A stretch of 64,000 nucleotides of DNA, from the NCBI GenBank assembly GCA_048594975.1, contig JBMDXQ010000082.1, forward strand, positions 1 through 64,000, given 5' to 3'. Shown here piece after piece: positions 17,279 through 25,498 of this stretch. A program made the translations under genes and the position numbers. This DNA is from JBMDXB01 sp048594975 (GTDB lineage Bacteria; Acidobacteriota; Vicinamibacteria; Vicinamibacterales; 2-12-FULL-66-21). The notes beneath the pieces were generated by a model that was given only the letters and a program-made list of their open reading frames with translations, did no database searches and was not told the DNA's origin. Each line of letters starts with the position of its first letter. Position 1 is the first letter of the stretch.

Positions 17279-18709
17279 TCAGCGCGGCGCCGGTTGATCG
17301 TGCGCGCCGGTGACGACGGTGCTCTGGCCTGCGGGCTCGAAGCTGCCGCCGAGCGCCAGGTGCAGGTTCACCCGCTGGATCCGCTGCTCGGCCTGGACGC
17401 GGAGCAGCGCCGACTGCGCGGAATTCACCGTGAGCTGCCGCTGCGTCACGAACCGCAGGTCGGTGCTGCCGATCTTGAACTGCGCCTGCACGATGCCCAG
17501 CGCACGCTGGTTGTGGGAGAGCGTCTGGACCAGGATCTGCTCCCGGTCGCGCGCCGCGATCTCGGCGGCAAGCGCGGCCTCGACCTCGTTGAACGCCCGC
17601 AGACCGACCGCAGCATAAGCGGCGACCGCCTCCTGCTGCTCGGCCGTCCGGATCTCCACCTGGGTCTTGAGCGCGCCGCCGGTGAAGATCGGTGCTAGCA
17701 GGCTGGCGCCGAGGTTCCAGATCGGGTTGTCGCGTTCCTTGAGCAGGAAGAGATCGCTCGAAATCGAGCTGACGCCGGTGGTGAGCTTGATGGACGGCAG
17801 ACGCGCCGCCTTGGCTTCGTGCACGCGGTTGAAGGCGGCGGCCACGCGCCGCTCGGCTGCGACGACGTCGGGCCGGCGCTCGAGCAGCTCGGACGGCAGG
17901 CCGCCCGGCACGGCGTCGGGCAGCGGCGGCAGCTGCGCGCTGACGTCCAGGGCGGCCGCCGGGTAGCGGCCGAGCAGCAGCTCGAGGGCCCGCCGCGAGT
18001 CGTCGCGCGCCAGCTCGATCTGCCGTAACGCGTCGAAGTAGCTGCCCAGGGCGGCGCGCGCGAGGTAGAGATCCTCCTCGTTTCCGGCGCCGATCCGCAC
18101 GCGCGTTTCGGCGAGCCGCACCATCTGCTCGTTTTCCCGGATCGTGCTGCGCGCGAGCGCCGCCTGCTGCTCCGCCTCGATGATGAGGAACCAGGTCTTG
18201 GCGACCTGCGCCGCGAGCGACTGCCGGGCGTACTCGAAATCGGCCTGAGCGGACAGGGCGTCTGCGGCAGCCGCCGCACGCCCGTAGCGCACGCGGCCCC
18301 AGACGTCGACCTCCCAGCTCGCCGACAGGGCCCCGCCCTGCAACCCCGATTGATCGCCCGACAGCTTGCCGCCGCCGCGGGCGAGCAGATCGACCGAGGG
18401 ATACAGCTTGGCCCCGGCGAGTTTCGCGTAGAGCCGCGCCTGCTCCACGCGCGCGGCCCCTGCCCGCAGATCCGCATTGCCTGCGATGGCTTCCTTGACC
18501 GCCGCCGCCAGGCGTTCGTCGCGGAACGTCGCAACCCAGTTCGCCGACACCACGCCGGCCGACGCGTCGAGCGCCGACCACTGTGCCGGGACGGTGACCG
18601 CCGGCATCGACTCCTTCTTGATCGCGGCCGCGTCGGGCGGGTCCTTCAACGCGCACCCGGCGGCGACCGGGAGGACGAGCACTACGAGTGCTGCCGTCTT
18701 CATGGCCAT
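17279..18709 (-). CDS. Outer-membrane efflux lipoprotein, NodT/OprM type
   Basis: TolC-like outer-membrane channel of a tripartite exporter. The 476-residue protein starts MAMKTAALVVLVLPVAAGCALK, a lipoprotein signal with the lipid-carrying Cys in AAGC. It has two OEP repeats: ANWVATFRDERLAAAVKEAIAGNADL, then QARLYAKLAGAKLYPSVDLLA, SWEVDVWGRVRYG, LPSELLERRPDVVAAERRVAAAFNRVHEAKAARLPS split over the second half, and FKIGSTDLRFVTQRQLTVNSAQSALL. The ATG at 18709 shares one base with the stop of the adaptor gene (TGATG). The open frame continues to 20221 only as shadow. The matching inner-membrane pump is not in the window. Confidence 0.92.
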   Translation of the reverse strand: MAMKTAALVVLVLPVAAGCALKDPPDAAAIKKESMPAVTVPAQWSALDASAGVVSANWVATFRDERLAAAVKEAIAGNADLRAGAARVEQARLYAKLAGAKLYPSVDLLARGGGKLSGDQSGLQGGALSASWEVDVWGRVRYGRAAAAADALSAQADFEYARQSLAAQVAKTWFLIIEAEQQAALARSTIRENEQMVRLAETRVRIGAGNEEDLYLARAALGSYFDALRQIELARDDSRRALELLLGRYPAAALDVSAQLPPLPDAVPGGLPSELLERRPDVVAAERRVAAAFNRVHEAKAARLPSIKLTTGVSSISSDLFLLKERDNPIWNLGASLLAPIFTGGALKTQVEIRTAEQQEAVAAYAAVGLRAFNEVEAALAAEIAARDREQILVQTLSHNQRALGIVQAQFKIGSTDLRFVTQRQLTVNSAQSALLRVQAEQRIQRVNLHLALGGSFEPAGQSTVVTGAHDQPAPR

Positions 18710-19983
18710 CAGTGCCCCAGGCTGAGGCTGTGCTTGATGATGACGTAGTCGAGATACGACGACACGCGCAGCAGCACTTTGCGGATGATGTGCACCAGCG
18801 TCAGGTGCTCGGTGTAGATCGCGGCGGAGCCGCGCGCACCAGCGGCGAGAAACAGGTGCTTGTCGCGCTCGGAGACGAGGAGCTTCACCGGGAAGCGGCC
18901 CGGCGGCGCGTTCAGCACCGTCCGTGGGAGCTCGCCCGAGGCGTCGACTTGCCCCTGGGCCTGCGCCCAGATCACCGAATCGACGTGTCCCTTGATGACG
19001 CGGCCGGGATACGTGTCGAGCGTAATCTCGACCTCGTTGCCCGGCTTGACCTGGTGCAGCTCGTTCTGGCCGAAGAGCGCGAAGATCTGGTACTCGTTGT
19101 CCACGAAGGTCATGACCTCGTTGAACGGCATGCCGGCGACGAAGAACCCCGGGCGGAGCATGACGTTCACCATCGTGCCGTTCCCCGGCGCGCGCACCGT
19201 CGTCTGCGACAGGTCCCAGCGCGCGTTCGCGAGCTGCGCCCGGGTCGTCGCCGCCTGCGCCTCCGACACTTTGACCTGCGCCTGCGCCGACGAGATCTGC
19301 GCCCTGACCTGGGCGACCGTCGCCAGCTCGCCGTTGACCCGCCCCGCGAGCTTCTCGCGGATCTCCTGTTGCGACGCCTTCGCCGCCGCCAGCTGCGCCG
19401 ACAGCTCGTCGACGTCGGTCTGCACCTTCTCGAGATCGAAGCGATTGCCGGCGCCCGCGGCGACCAGCTCGGTGTTCTGGCCGACCCGTTTTCGCGCCAG
19501 ATCGAGCGAGGCGGTCAGCGCCGCCACCTGGTTGGTGGCTTCGTTCAACTGCTCGCGCAGCTGCGGTTCCGTCGATCGCGCGTCGGCGAGCTTCGCCTCG
19601 ACCTCCGCGAGCTTCGCCCGATCCGCCCCCACCCGCGCCTCTTCCGATGCCAGCCGCGCCTCGAGCGACTGCACCTCGTTCTGGAACGGGGTCGGATCGA
19701 TGCGGAACAGCACGTCGTTCTTCTTGACCGGCCGGTTGTTCTCGACCGGAACCTCGATGACGCGGCCGCGCACCTGCGAGACCACCGGCACGACATAGTT
19801 CACGACCCTGACGTCCGTCGTGGTTGGCGCAAAGATGTTGAGCAGCAGCAGCAGCGCCGCGATGGCGACCACCGGGAGAATCGCGACGCCGACCTTCCAG
19901 GGCGTCGTCCACGGCAGCAGCTTCAGCTTGATGAAGATCAGCCAGACGAAGAACGAGTAGATGCCGAGCAGCAGGATTTCCAT
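18709..19983 (-). CDS. HlyD-family membrane-fusion protein (YiaV/EmrA-like)
   Basis: Periplasmic adaptor linking an inner-membrane exporter to the NodT-type channel. The 424-residue protein has a membrane segment near residues 30-50 (GVAILPVVAIAALLLLLN), a first lipoyl half (VVPVVSQVRGRVIEVPVENNRPVKKNDVLFRID), a long coiled-coil hairpin (about 95-260, ending near TRAQLANARWDLSQ), the second lipoyl half (TTVRAPGNGTMVNVMLRPG) and a beta-barrel domain. It starts directly after a DUF3302 gene, an arrangement known from yiaW-yiaV in E. coli. No ABC, MFS or RND pump accompanies it, as is also the case for yiaWV. Confidence 0.9.
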   Translation of the reverse strand: MEILLLGIYSFFVWLIFIKLKLLPWTTPWKVGVAILPVVAIAALLLLLNIFAPTTTDVRVVNYVVPVVSQVRGRVIEVPVENNRPVKKNDVLFRIDPTPFQNEVQSLEARLASEEARVGADRAKLAEVEAKLADARSTEPQLREQLNEATNQVAALTASLDLARKRVGQNTELVAAGAGNRFDLEKVQTDVDELSAQLAAAKASQQEIREKLAGRVNGELATVAQVRAQISSAQAQVKVSEAQAATTRAQLANARWDLSQTTVRAPGNGTMVNVMLRPGFFVAGMPFNEVMTFVDNEYQIFALFGQNELHQVKPGNEVEITLDTYPGRVIKGHVDSVIWAQAQGQVDASGELPRTVLNAPPGRFPVKLLVSERDKHLFLAAGARGSAAIYTEHLTLVHIIRKVLLRVSSYLDYVIIKHSLSLGH

Positions 19984-20535
19984 TTACCGTACCCCCTGCT
20001 CCGTGACCTTCGCCTCGAGCGCCTCGAGGTCGGCGCGAAGCGCGGCGAGCTCCGACGCGGGTAGCCGGTCCTCCAGCTGCGCCACGCGATCGCGCAGGCT
20101 CGCCGGGGCCACGGCCCCGTGCGCCGCCTCCTCCTTCAGGGCGTCGGGGTGCTTGTCGGTGCCGTACGCCATCCGGTACATGACCGGCTTGGAATAGGCC
20201 CACAGCCACGCCAGCGGCCACAGCAGGCCGCCGAACACCAGCGACAGCAGGCAGAGCGTCCGGATCGCCTCGAACTGCGGATGGTGCCGTTTGTGGGCGA
20301 TCTTCTCGGGGAGGACGTGCACCATCCAGAAGAGCACGATGAGCACGACCGGCACGATAAACAGGACGAACAGCGCCAGGAAGGTCGCGAGCTTGTCCTC
20401 CAACTCCGGCGACAGCAGCGAGGCGCGGGCGTCCGCGGGGGCGGCCAGCATCCCGGCGACAACTCCCAGGGTCGCAAACGCCTGGCAGGCGCGCCGAGAG
20501 GAACGTTCGTCCTTCAGCATCTGGTGTGCACGCAT
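19984..20535 (-). CDS. DUF3302 inner-membrane protein (YiaW-like)
   Basis: 183 residues with a signal-like N-terminus, then a membrane helix (FLALFVLFIVPVVLIVLFWMVHVLP), EKIAHKRHHPQFEAIRTLC, a second helix containing LLWPLAWLWAYSKP, and a C-terminal coiled coil (RVAQLEDRLPASELAALRADLEALEAKV). The 'KRxHPxxxAI...WP..W.WA' pattern matches YiaW. Its stop abuts the adaptor ATG. The extra N-terminal secretory segment is longer than in YiaW. The start codon lacks a strong ribosome site. Confidence 0.8.
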   Translation of the reverse strand: MRAHQMLKDERSSRRACQAFATLGVVAGMLAAPADARASLLSPELEDKLATFLALFVLFIVPVVLIVLFWMVHVLPEKIAHKRHHPQFEAIRTLCLLSLVFGGLLWPLAWLWAYSKPVMYRMAYGTDKHPDALKEEAAHGAVAPASLRDRVAQLEDRLPASELAALRADLEALEAKVTEQGVR

Positions 20536-20581
20536 CGCATCACCCGTCGGGTACGCGTCGCCGGACTAGCGGCTAACGAGC

Positions 20582-20598
20582 GGCAAGGAGTTGTCCCA
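20582..20598 (-). promoter_or_regulatory. Candidate sigma-54 promoter of the DUF3302-HlyD-NodT operon
   Basis: On the minus strand: TGGGACAACTCCTTGCC, with GGGAC at -24 and TTGCC at -12, GG and GC 10 bases apart. Predicted start near 20571, about 36 bases before the ATG at 20535. The 23-bp element at 20716 lies about 120 bp upstream. Confidence 0.55.
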
Positions 20599-20715
20599 GT
20601 CATGCCCGCTCCGCAGCACTCGCCATGCCATGACCGCACGCGGTTGGACGGCTTTCGAACACGAATGAAGAGGACGCTTCCGGTCGCTGCTGGCGTCGCC
20701 CGTGCGCAGACCGCT

Positions 20716-20738
20716 CCGGAATTGCGGGCGACCTCCGG
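20716..20738 (+). promoter_or_regulatory. 23-bp activator-like element, site B
   Basis: Reads CCGGAATTGCGG, then GCGAC, then CTCCGG: 19 of 23 positions agree with the consensus from the other sites. It lies in the 330-bp gap between the efflux operon and the first activator gene, about 120 bp from the minus promoter and 60 bp from the plus promoter. More CCGG cores follow at 20735-20755, so the site may be an array. Position next to the activator gene suggests autoregulation. Confidence 0.5.
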
Positions 20739-20797
20739 AATAACGGAGAACCGGGATTGCACCAAGGATCCATTCCCATGACCCCCCTCGGCGTGAT

Positions 20798-20814
20798 TTG
20801 GTATAGCGACTGCT
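20798..20814 (+). promoter_or_regulatory. Candidate sigma-54 promoter of the PAS-GAF activator gene
   Basis: Reads TTGGTATAGCGACTGCT: TTGG at -24, CTGCT at -12, 10 bases between GG and GC. Predicted start near 20825, about 40 bases before the TTG at 20866, which places the palindrome at 20840-20857 inside the leader RNA. Confidence 0.5.
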
Positions 20815-20839
20815 CCGGAAACCGGGGTTTGTCGCTTTC

Positions 20840-20857
20840 CCTCCGGCCGGCCGGAGG
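20840..20857. promoter_or_regulatory. Perfect 18-bp palindrome over the ribosome site of the activator gene
   Basis: CCTCCGGCCGGCCGGAGG is perfectly self-complementary, and its right arm is the GGAGG ribosome site 8 bases before the TTG start at 20866. In RNA it could only pair with a tight loop or with another molecule; in DNA it is an operator-like dyad containing CCGG cores as in the 23-bp element. Either way it could restrain synthesis of the activator. Confidence 0.45.
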
Positions 20858-20865
20858 TTTCATTC

Positions 20866-22809
20866 TTGACGGACATCGATCCTCTGTCGACCGTTGCACT
20901 CGAGTCCCTGCCGCACGGGGTCCTGGTCCTCCGTGTGGACGGTTCCATCGCGTTCGCGAACGGCCGGGCGGAACAGCAGTTTGGCTACTCCGCCGGAGAC
21001 CTGGTCGGGCAGCCCGTCGCCATCATCCTGCCCGATCTGAACGGTGAGGCGGACCGGGCGGACGAGTGGGGAGCACCGGCGAACGGCGCCGCCATGACAG
21101 ACCGGGCGACGCCTCCCGAAGAGGGGCGGCGCGTGCCCGGCCGCCGCCGTGACGGGTCTCCGGTTCCCGTGGACATCAGGCTGCGCTGGTGTCAGACGCC
21201 AGACGACACGGTTGCAGTTGTCGTCGTAGACGACGGGCGCGCAGATCCGCGCACCGGGGAAGAGACCGGCCCGACGACCGCAGCTCCAATCGAGAGCGAG
21301 CGGCTCGCCGTCGATCCGTTCGTACAGTTCATCAATCTCCCTGCCGAACGTGTCGAGGGCGCGATTCGCCACGGCCTGCAGCTCATTGCCGAAAGGCACG
21401 GCCTCGATCGCTGTACGTTCTTCGCCATTCAACCGGATGGGTTGCTGGTCGATCCGGTGGGCTGGGTGATCCCGGGCGGGAACGATGGTCTGACGCCTGT
21501 AGCGGCCGCCAAGTCGTTTCCCTGGGCGCTCGAGATGATCCGCGCGGGACGGGTAGTGTGTTTCTCGAGCCTCGAGGACATCCCCAGCACCGTGGATCGC
21601 GAAACCTTCCGGTCGCGCGGCGTTCGATCGGCTGTCGTCGTGCCGCTGGCAGTCGACGGGGAGATCGTAGGCGCGGTCAGTTTCAACACGATGCGCGAGG
21701 AACGCCGCTGGGAACCGGAGACGGTCCGTCAGTTGACCGCCGTGTCCGCCGCGCTCGGGAACGTGCTGGCGCACCGGAAGGACGAGGAGGCCCTCCAGAA
21801 GGCGCTGTCCGAGGTTGCGCGGCTTCGCGATCAGCTGGCCTCCGAGAACGTGTACCTCCGTCGCGAGGTGGAGGACCGGTCGGGCAGGGGCCGCATCATC
21901 GGCCAGAGTGCAGCGATTCGGCGCGTCCTGGCGCAGGTGCGGCAGGTGGCGCTCACGGATTCGACCGTGCTGCTGCTCGGCGAGACCGGGACGGGCAAGG
22001 AGCTCTTCGCGGCGGAAATCCACGAGCTGAGCGCACGGCGCGGGCGCCCGATGGTGCGGATGAACTGCGCCGCCATCCCGACGACGCTGATCGAGAGCGA
22101 GCTGTTCGGCCGTGAAAAGGGGGCATTCACCGGCGCGGTGGCGCGGCAGGTCGGGCGGTTCGAGCTCGCCGACCAGTCGACGATCTTCCTCGACGAAATC
22201 GGGGACGTGCCTGCCGAGGTCCAGATCAAGCTCCTGCGCGTCCTCGAGGAACGACAGATCGAGCGATTGGGAAGCCCGCGCCCGATTCGCGTGAACGCGA
22301 GAATCATCGCCGCGACGCACCGCGATCTCGTGCAGCGGGTCGCCGACGGCATGTTTCGCGAAGACCTCTTCTATCGTTTGAACGTATTCCCGATCACGGT
22401 GCCGCCGCTTCGCGAGCGACCCGAAGATATCCCGATGCTGGTCTGGCGGTTCGTCAACGAGTTCAGCAAGTCGTTCGGGAGGCGCATCGAGGTGATCCCG
22501 GGTGAGAACATGGCGGCGCTGCAGCAGTACAGCTGGCCGGGAAACATCCGCGAGCTGCGTAATCTCGTCGAGCGCGCGATGATTTCGACCAAGGGGTCCC
22601 GCCTGATTATCACGCCGCCGTCGCCGCAGGCGGCCGCACGGGACAGCGCGAAGCTGACCGACGTGGAAAGAGAGCACATTCGCGCAGTGCTGGAGAGCTG
22701 TGGCTGGCGCATTCGCGGCCAGGGAGGGGCGGCCGACAGCCTGGGCCTTCGGCCGACGACGCTTGAGACGCGCATGGCGAAACTGGGGCTCACCCGGCCG
22801 AAGCGCTAG
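20866..22809 (+). CDS. Sigma-54-dependent activator, PAS-GAF-AAA+-Fis HTH
   Basis: 647 residues from a TTG start with GGAGG 8 bases ahead. Domains: PAS about 5-60 (LPHGVLVLRVDGSIAFANGR), GAF about 155-300 (including CTFFAIQPDGLLVDPVG), a short coiled linker (EVARLRDQLASENVYLRRE), AAA+ sigma-54 interaction domain about 340-575 with Walker A GETGTGKE (K378), intact GAFTGA at 419-424, Walker B TIFLDEIGD and the arginine-finger region, then a Fis-type HTH ending LGLRPTTLETRMAKLGL. No receiver domain is present, so input is likely a ligand or redox signal through PAS/GAF. It probably controls this window's operons through the 23-bp elements; that is inference from position. Confidence 0.92.
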   Translation: MTDIDPLSTVALESLPHGVLVLRVDGSIAFANGRAEQQFGYSAGDLVGQPVAIILPDLNGEADRADEWGAPANGAAMTDRATPPEEGRRVPGRRRDGSPVPVDIRLRWCQTPDDTVAVVVVDDGRADPRTGEETGPTTAAPIESERLAVDPFVQFINLPAERVEGAIRHGLQLIAERHGLDRCTFFAIQPDGLLVDPVGWVIPGGNDGLTPVAAAKSFPWALEMIRAGRVVCFSSLEDIPSTVDRETFRSRGVRSAVVVPLAVDGEIVGAVSFNTMREERRWEPETVRQLTAVSAALGNVLAHRKDEEALQKALSEVARLRDQLASENVYLRREVEDRSGRGRIIGQSAAIRRVLAQVRQVALTDSTVLLLGETGTGKELFAAEIHELSARRGRPMVRMNCAAIPTTLIESELFGREKGAFTGAVARQVGRFELADQSTIFLDEIGDVPAEVQIKLLRVLEERQIERLGSPRPIRVNARIIAATHRDLVQRVADGMFREDLFYRLNVFPITVPPLRERPEDIPMLVWRFVNEFSKSFGRRIEVIPGENMAALQQYSWPGNIRELRNLVERAMISTKGSRLIITPPSPQAAARDSAKLTDVEREHIRAVLESCGWRIRGQGGAADSLGLRPTTLETRMAKLGLTRPKR

Positions 22810-22891
22810 TGCGAGGGCGAGTCGAGGGCAGAAGATGCCGGATTCCCGACAGCAGCGCACGGGGTGAGCTCGAAGGAGGGCCCCGGCAACG

Positions 22892-22907
22892 GGGCAAGTT
22901 GATTGCT
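22892..22907 (+). promoter_or_regulatory. Candidate sigma-54 promoter of the second activator gene
   Basis: Reads GGGCAAGTTGATTGCT: GGCAA at -24, ATTGCT at -12, GG and GC 10 bases apart. Predicted start near 22918, about 57 bases before the ATG at 22975. No clear 23-bp element lies in the 165-bp gap; a partial CCGGATTCCCGAC is at 22838-22850. Confidence 0.45.
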
Positions 22908-22974
22908 AACTCGGCCGCAGCATGGTGCACCCTGGGAGCAGAGCGCTGTGTTGGCAGGAACTGGAGCGTGAGAG

Positions 22975-24015
22975 ATGGAGACGATCAGCAGCAGCGAGCC
23001 TCATCGAGCGAGGGCGTCCTGGCTGCGGGAGGCGAACGCGGACAGCGGCGTCGAGTGCGCCCCAACTGCCATTCCTACCGGCGCAGGCGGCATCGTCGGA
23101 CAGAGCCCTGCCATCGAGCAGGTGCTCGCCCAGGTTGACCAGGTCGCGCCCACCGACGCGACCGTGCTCCTGCTTGGCGAGACCGGAACCGGCAAGGAGC
23201 TCGTGGCGACGCGGATCCACGAGCTGAGCGCGCGCCGCGCGCAGGCCATGGTGCGGGTCAACTGCGCCGCCATCCCCACCACCTTGATCGAGAGCGAGCT
23301 GTTCGGCCGCGAGAGAGGTGCGTTCACCGACGCCGTGACGACGCAGGTCGGGCGCTTCGAGCTGGCGGACCGCTCGACGATCTTCCTCGACGAGATCGGC
23401 GACCTGCCCGCGGACGTGCAGGTCAAGCTCCTGCGCGTCGTCGAGGAACGAAGCCTCAATCGGGTCGGCAGCCCGAAAGCCATTCCGGTCAACGTCCGGA
23501 TCATCGCCGCCACGCACCGGGACCTCGAGCAGCGAATCGCGGAACAGGCGTTTCGCGAGGACCTGTTCTACCGCCTCAACGTCTTTCCGATTCGGGTGCC
23601 CCCCCTGCGCGAGCGAAGCGAGGATATTCCGCTCCTCGTCTGGCGGTTCGTGGCGGAGTATTCGAAGCTGTTCGGCAAATCCGTCGACCGCATTCCCGTT
23701 GCGAGCATGCGGGCCTTGCAGCAGTATCCCTGGCCCGGCAACATTCGCGAGCTGCGCAACGCCGTCGAGCGAGCCATCATCCTGTCGACGGGCCCGCGGC
23801 TGACCATCCCGGTACCGGTTGGGGGTCCGGCGGCACTCGGCCAGCGCAGCGTCAAGCTGGCTGACGTCCAGAAGGAACATATCCGGAGCGTCCTCGAGAG
23901 CGCCGGCTGGCGAATCCGGGGCATGGGGGGCGCGGCCGAACGCCTCGGCCTGCGGCCAACAACGCTGGAAACCCGGATGGCGAAGCTCGGCCTGATCCGG
24001 CCGAAGGCGTCCTGA
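22975..24015 (+). CDS. Sigma-54 activator with no sensory domain and a GAFTDA loop
   Basis: 346 residues: about 40 unstructured residues, AAA+ domain about 41-275 (Walker A GETGTGKE with K74, Walker B TIFLDEIGD), and a Fis-type HTH ending LGLRPTTLETRMAKLGL, identical in the recognition-helix region to the activator at 20866. PAS and GAF domains are absent. The sigma-54 contact loop reads GAFTDA (115-120) in place of GAFTGA. A GGAG stands 8 bases before the ATG. It may be a constitutive activator of the same sites, or a partner or rival of the full-length protein. It clearly arose by duplication from a gene like its neighbour. Confidence 0.9.
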   Translation: METISSSEPHRARASWLREANADSGVECAPTAIPTGAGGIVGQSPAIEQVLAQVDQVAPTDATVLLLGETGTGKELVATRIHELSARRAQAMVRVNCAAIPTTLIESELFGRERGAFTDAVTTQVGRFELADRSTIFLDEIGDLPADVQVKLLRVVEERSLNRVGSPKAIPVNVRIIAATHRDLEQRIAEQAFREDLFYRLNVFPIRVPPLRERSEDIPLLVWRFVAEYSKLFGKSVDRIPVASMRALQQYPWPGNIRELRNAVERAIILSTGPRLTIPVPVGGPAALGQRSVKLADVQKEHIRSVLESAGWRIRGMGGAAERLGLRPTTLETRMAKLGLIRPKAS

Positions 24016-24060
24016 AGGACCGCGGAAAGATGCGCTGGCGCGGCCCGGCGCCGCTCGCGG

Positions 24061-24118
24061 CACGAAGACGAAGACCAACGAAGAAGACCAACGAAGACGA
24101 AGACCAACGAAGACGACG
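24061..24118. repeat. Short tandem repeat of GAAGACCAAC-type units
   Basis: Between the convergent genes ending at 24015 and 24175, units of AAGACCAACG recur three times, separated by GAAGACGA-type spacers, giving a purine-rich plus strand with unusually low GC for this window. It directly abuts the hairpin at 24119. It is too short and irregular to code. Apart from the hairpin I see nothing else in the gap. Confidence 0.6.
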
Positions 24119-24141
24119 AAGGCCGCGCGAAGCGCGGCCTT
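24119..24141. terminator. Bidirectional hairpin terminator between convergent operons
   Basis: AAGGCCGCGC and GCGCGGCCTT form a perfect 10-bp stem with a 3-base GAA loop. It stands 104 bases after the second activator gene and 34 bases after the end of the minus-strand operon, so it can serve both. The stem is strong, but no long T-run follows on either strand. Confidence 0.6.
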
Positions 24142-24174
24142 CCCCCCTGTCGCTGAGCGTAGTCGGACTCGGAC

Positions 24175-24951
24175 TCAGGACCCGATGGTGACCGCCGCGC
24201 TCAACTGAAACTGCAGGCGGGTCTCCGCCGGAAGCTTGAGGTGTTCTTCGCCCCCGGACGCGACGGCGGCCCCGGTCACGCCGCCGATTGCAGCGCCAAT
24301 CGCAGCGCCCTCACCGCCGCCGACGATCCCGCCGAATACGGCGCCGAGCCCGGCGCCTCCGCCGACCTTGCGTGCGGTGCGCTTGCCCTCGCCCTTGCCC
24401 TGGCTCTGCACGTACCCGGTTGCGACCTCGTAGACCATCCCGCCGAACCCGATCGAGTTCATCTTCAGCGAGATCTTGTCGCTCCCCTTCATCGTGCCGG
24501 ACTGCTGCACCTGGGCGGCCTGGAGGACCGCCGACGCGCCCCGCGGAATCACGATCGATCCGCCGATCATGACCGGGTCGTCGACCACCGCCTTGAACGT
24601 CTGGCCGGCGCGCGACAGGTCCACGTCGATCGATTCCGAGAGGCGCACGTTGATCGTCGTGCCCGCCGGTACGGTCACCGTCGGCCGCGCCGCTGCCTTG
24701 GCGGCGGGCTTGGGGGCGGGCGGCGGCGGTGGCGGCTTGCGGACCGAGAACTCCACGCCGACGGTATCCTCGAGCGGGAAGGCAGACACGCTGCCGTCGT
24801 CGAGCAGGAGGCGCACCGTCTTGCTGTCGCCTCCGATGAACATCCCTTCCACGACCTTGCCCGACCGCAGCCTGACTCGATCGGCGGAGAGCGGAACGCC
24901 CGATGCGAGCACGAGCGCGGCGACGATCCATCTACTTCTTCGGACGGTCAT
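24175..24951 (-). CDS. Secreted protein with glycine-zipper-like C-terminal region
   Basis: 258 residues. Signal peptide MTVRRSRWIVAALVLASGVPLSA, a small beta module (DRVRLRSGKVVEGMFIGGDSKTVRLLLDDG), a Pro/Ala linker (residues 70-90), a beta domain with VPAGTTINVRLSESIDVD, and a Gly/Ala run (GGGAGLGAVFGGIVGGGEGAAIGAAIGG) like glycine zippers that pack against membranes. The stretch 'aGT.i.VRL...ids..a.aG..F.a.vd.pv...g..viprGa' recurs in acidobacterial secreted proteins of unknown function. Its ATG overlaps the end of the upstream gene by 20 bases. Confidence 0.7.
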   Translation of the reverse strand: MTVRRSRWIVAALVLASGVPLSADRVRLRSGKVVEGMFIGGDSKTVRLLLDDGSVSAFPLEDTVGVEFSVRKPPPPPPAPKPAAKAAARPTVTVPAGTTINVRLSESIDVDLSRAGQTFKAVVDDPVMIGGSIVIPRGASAVLQAAQVQQSGTMKGSDKISLKMNSIGFGGMVYEVATGYVQSQGKGEGKRTARKVGGGAGLGAVFGGIVGGGEGAAIGAAIGGVTGAAVASGGEEHLKLPAETRLQFQLSAAVTIGS

Positions 24952-25465
24952 GATCGCGTCTCTCTTCCTGTGGAGCGATCGGCAGCGTCGCCGAAATCTG
25001 CAGATCGATCAGCTGCAGCAGCTGGTGCTCGACCTGCAGGAAGCGCAGCGCCGTGCGCGGCGACAACGCCGCCTTGACCCGTTCGTAACATCTGGCCTTG
25101 GCCGCCTGCCGGCGCGCCTCCAGGTCCAGCGCCCTGGTGGCGAGCTTGTCCGCGATCTCGTCGGTGATCTTGGCATACGCCGCCGCATACTCGGCGATCA
25201 GGGCCACCCGTTCGTCGCCAAGCTTCGACATCTCGAGATCGTAGTCGCGGTAGATCGGCCAGAACGCCTTGTCCTCGGCGTCGGTGAACCCCATCACCTC
25301 GGTGATGATGGCCACCTTCTGCGCACGGACGTCGCTGCGCAGCAATTCCGCATACGTGCTGAGATTGAGCGACCGGGTGTCCGCCTCGCTGCCGCCCGGT
25401 ACTTGCGCGGCTGCAGTCACCGCGACGGTCAGCAGCAGAAGTCCCGTTGTCACGTGTCGAATCAC
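24932..25465 (-). CDS. Small secreted helical protein, unknown
   Basis: 177 residues with signal peptide MIRHVTTGLLLLTVAVTAAAQ. The mature part is almost all helix and charged: LRSDVRAQKVAIITEVMGFTDAEDKAFWPIYRDYDLEMSKLGDERVALIAEYA... and ends with a basic tail (RRDHDRPKK). 'mgft..e...FwpiY..Y..e...l.der..li..Y' is a pattern seen in secreted hypothetical proteins of Acidobacteria and somewhat like periplasmic Spy/CpxP-type chaperones, but I cannot assign it. It lies in the three-gene minus operon headed by a DUF4136 protein. Confidence 0.7.
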   Translation of the reverse strand: MIRHVTTGLLLLTVAVTAAAQVPGGSEADTRSLNLSTYAELLRSDVRAQKVAIITEVMGFTDAEDKAFWPIYRDYDLEMSKLGDERVALIAEYAAAYAKITDEIADKLATRALDLEARRQAAKARCYERVKAALSPRTALRFLQVEHQLLQLIDLQISATLPIAPQEERRDHDRPKK

Positions 25466-25498
25466 GGCTGCACCTCCCGCGCGGCGTCGTCTGGGTGC

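Noticed and set aside
18710..20221. N-terminal extension of the NodT-type gene to 20221
   Set aside because: It overlaps the HlyD-type adaptor gene in another frame. A lipoprotein signal starts at 18709, which marks the real N-terminus.
24016..24120. Short frames on both strands across the AAGACCAACG repeat
   Set aside because: They are repeat-driven open frames with no ribosome site, overlapping the terminator or the end of the activator gene.
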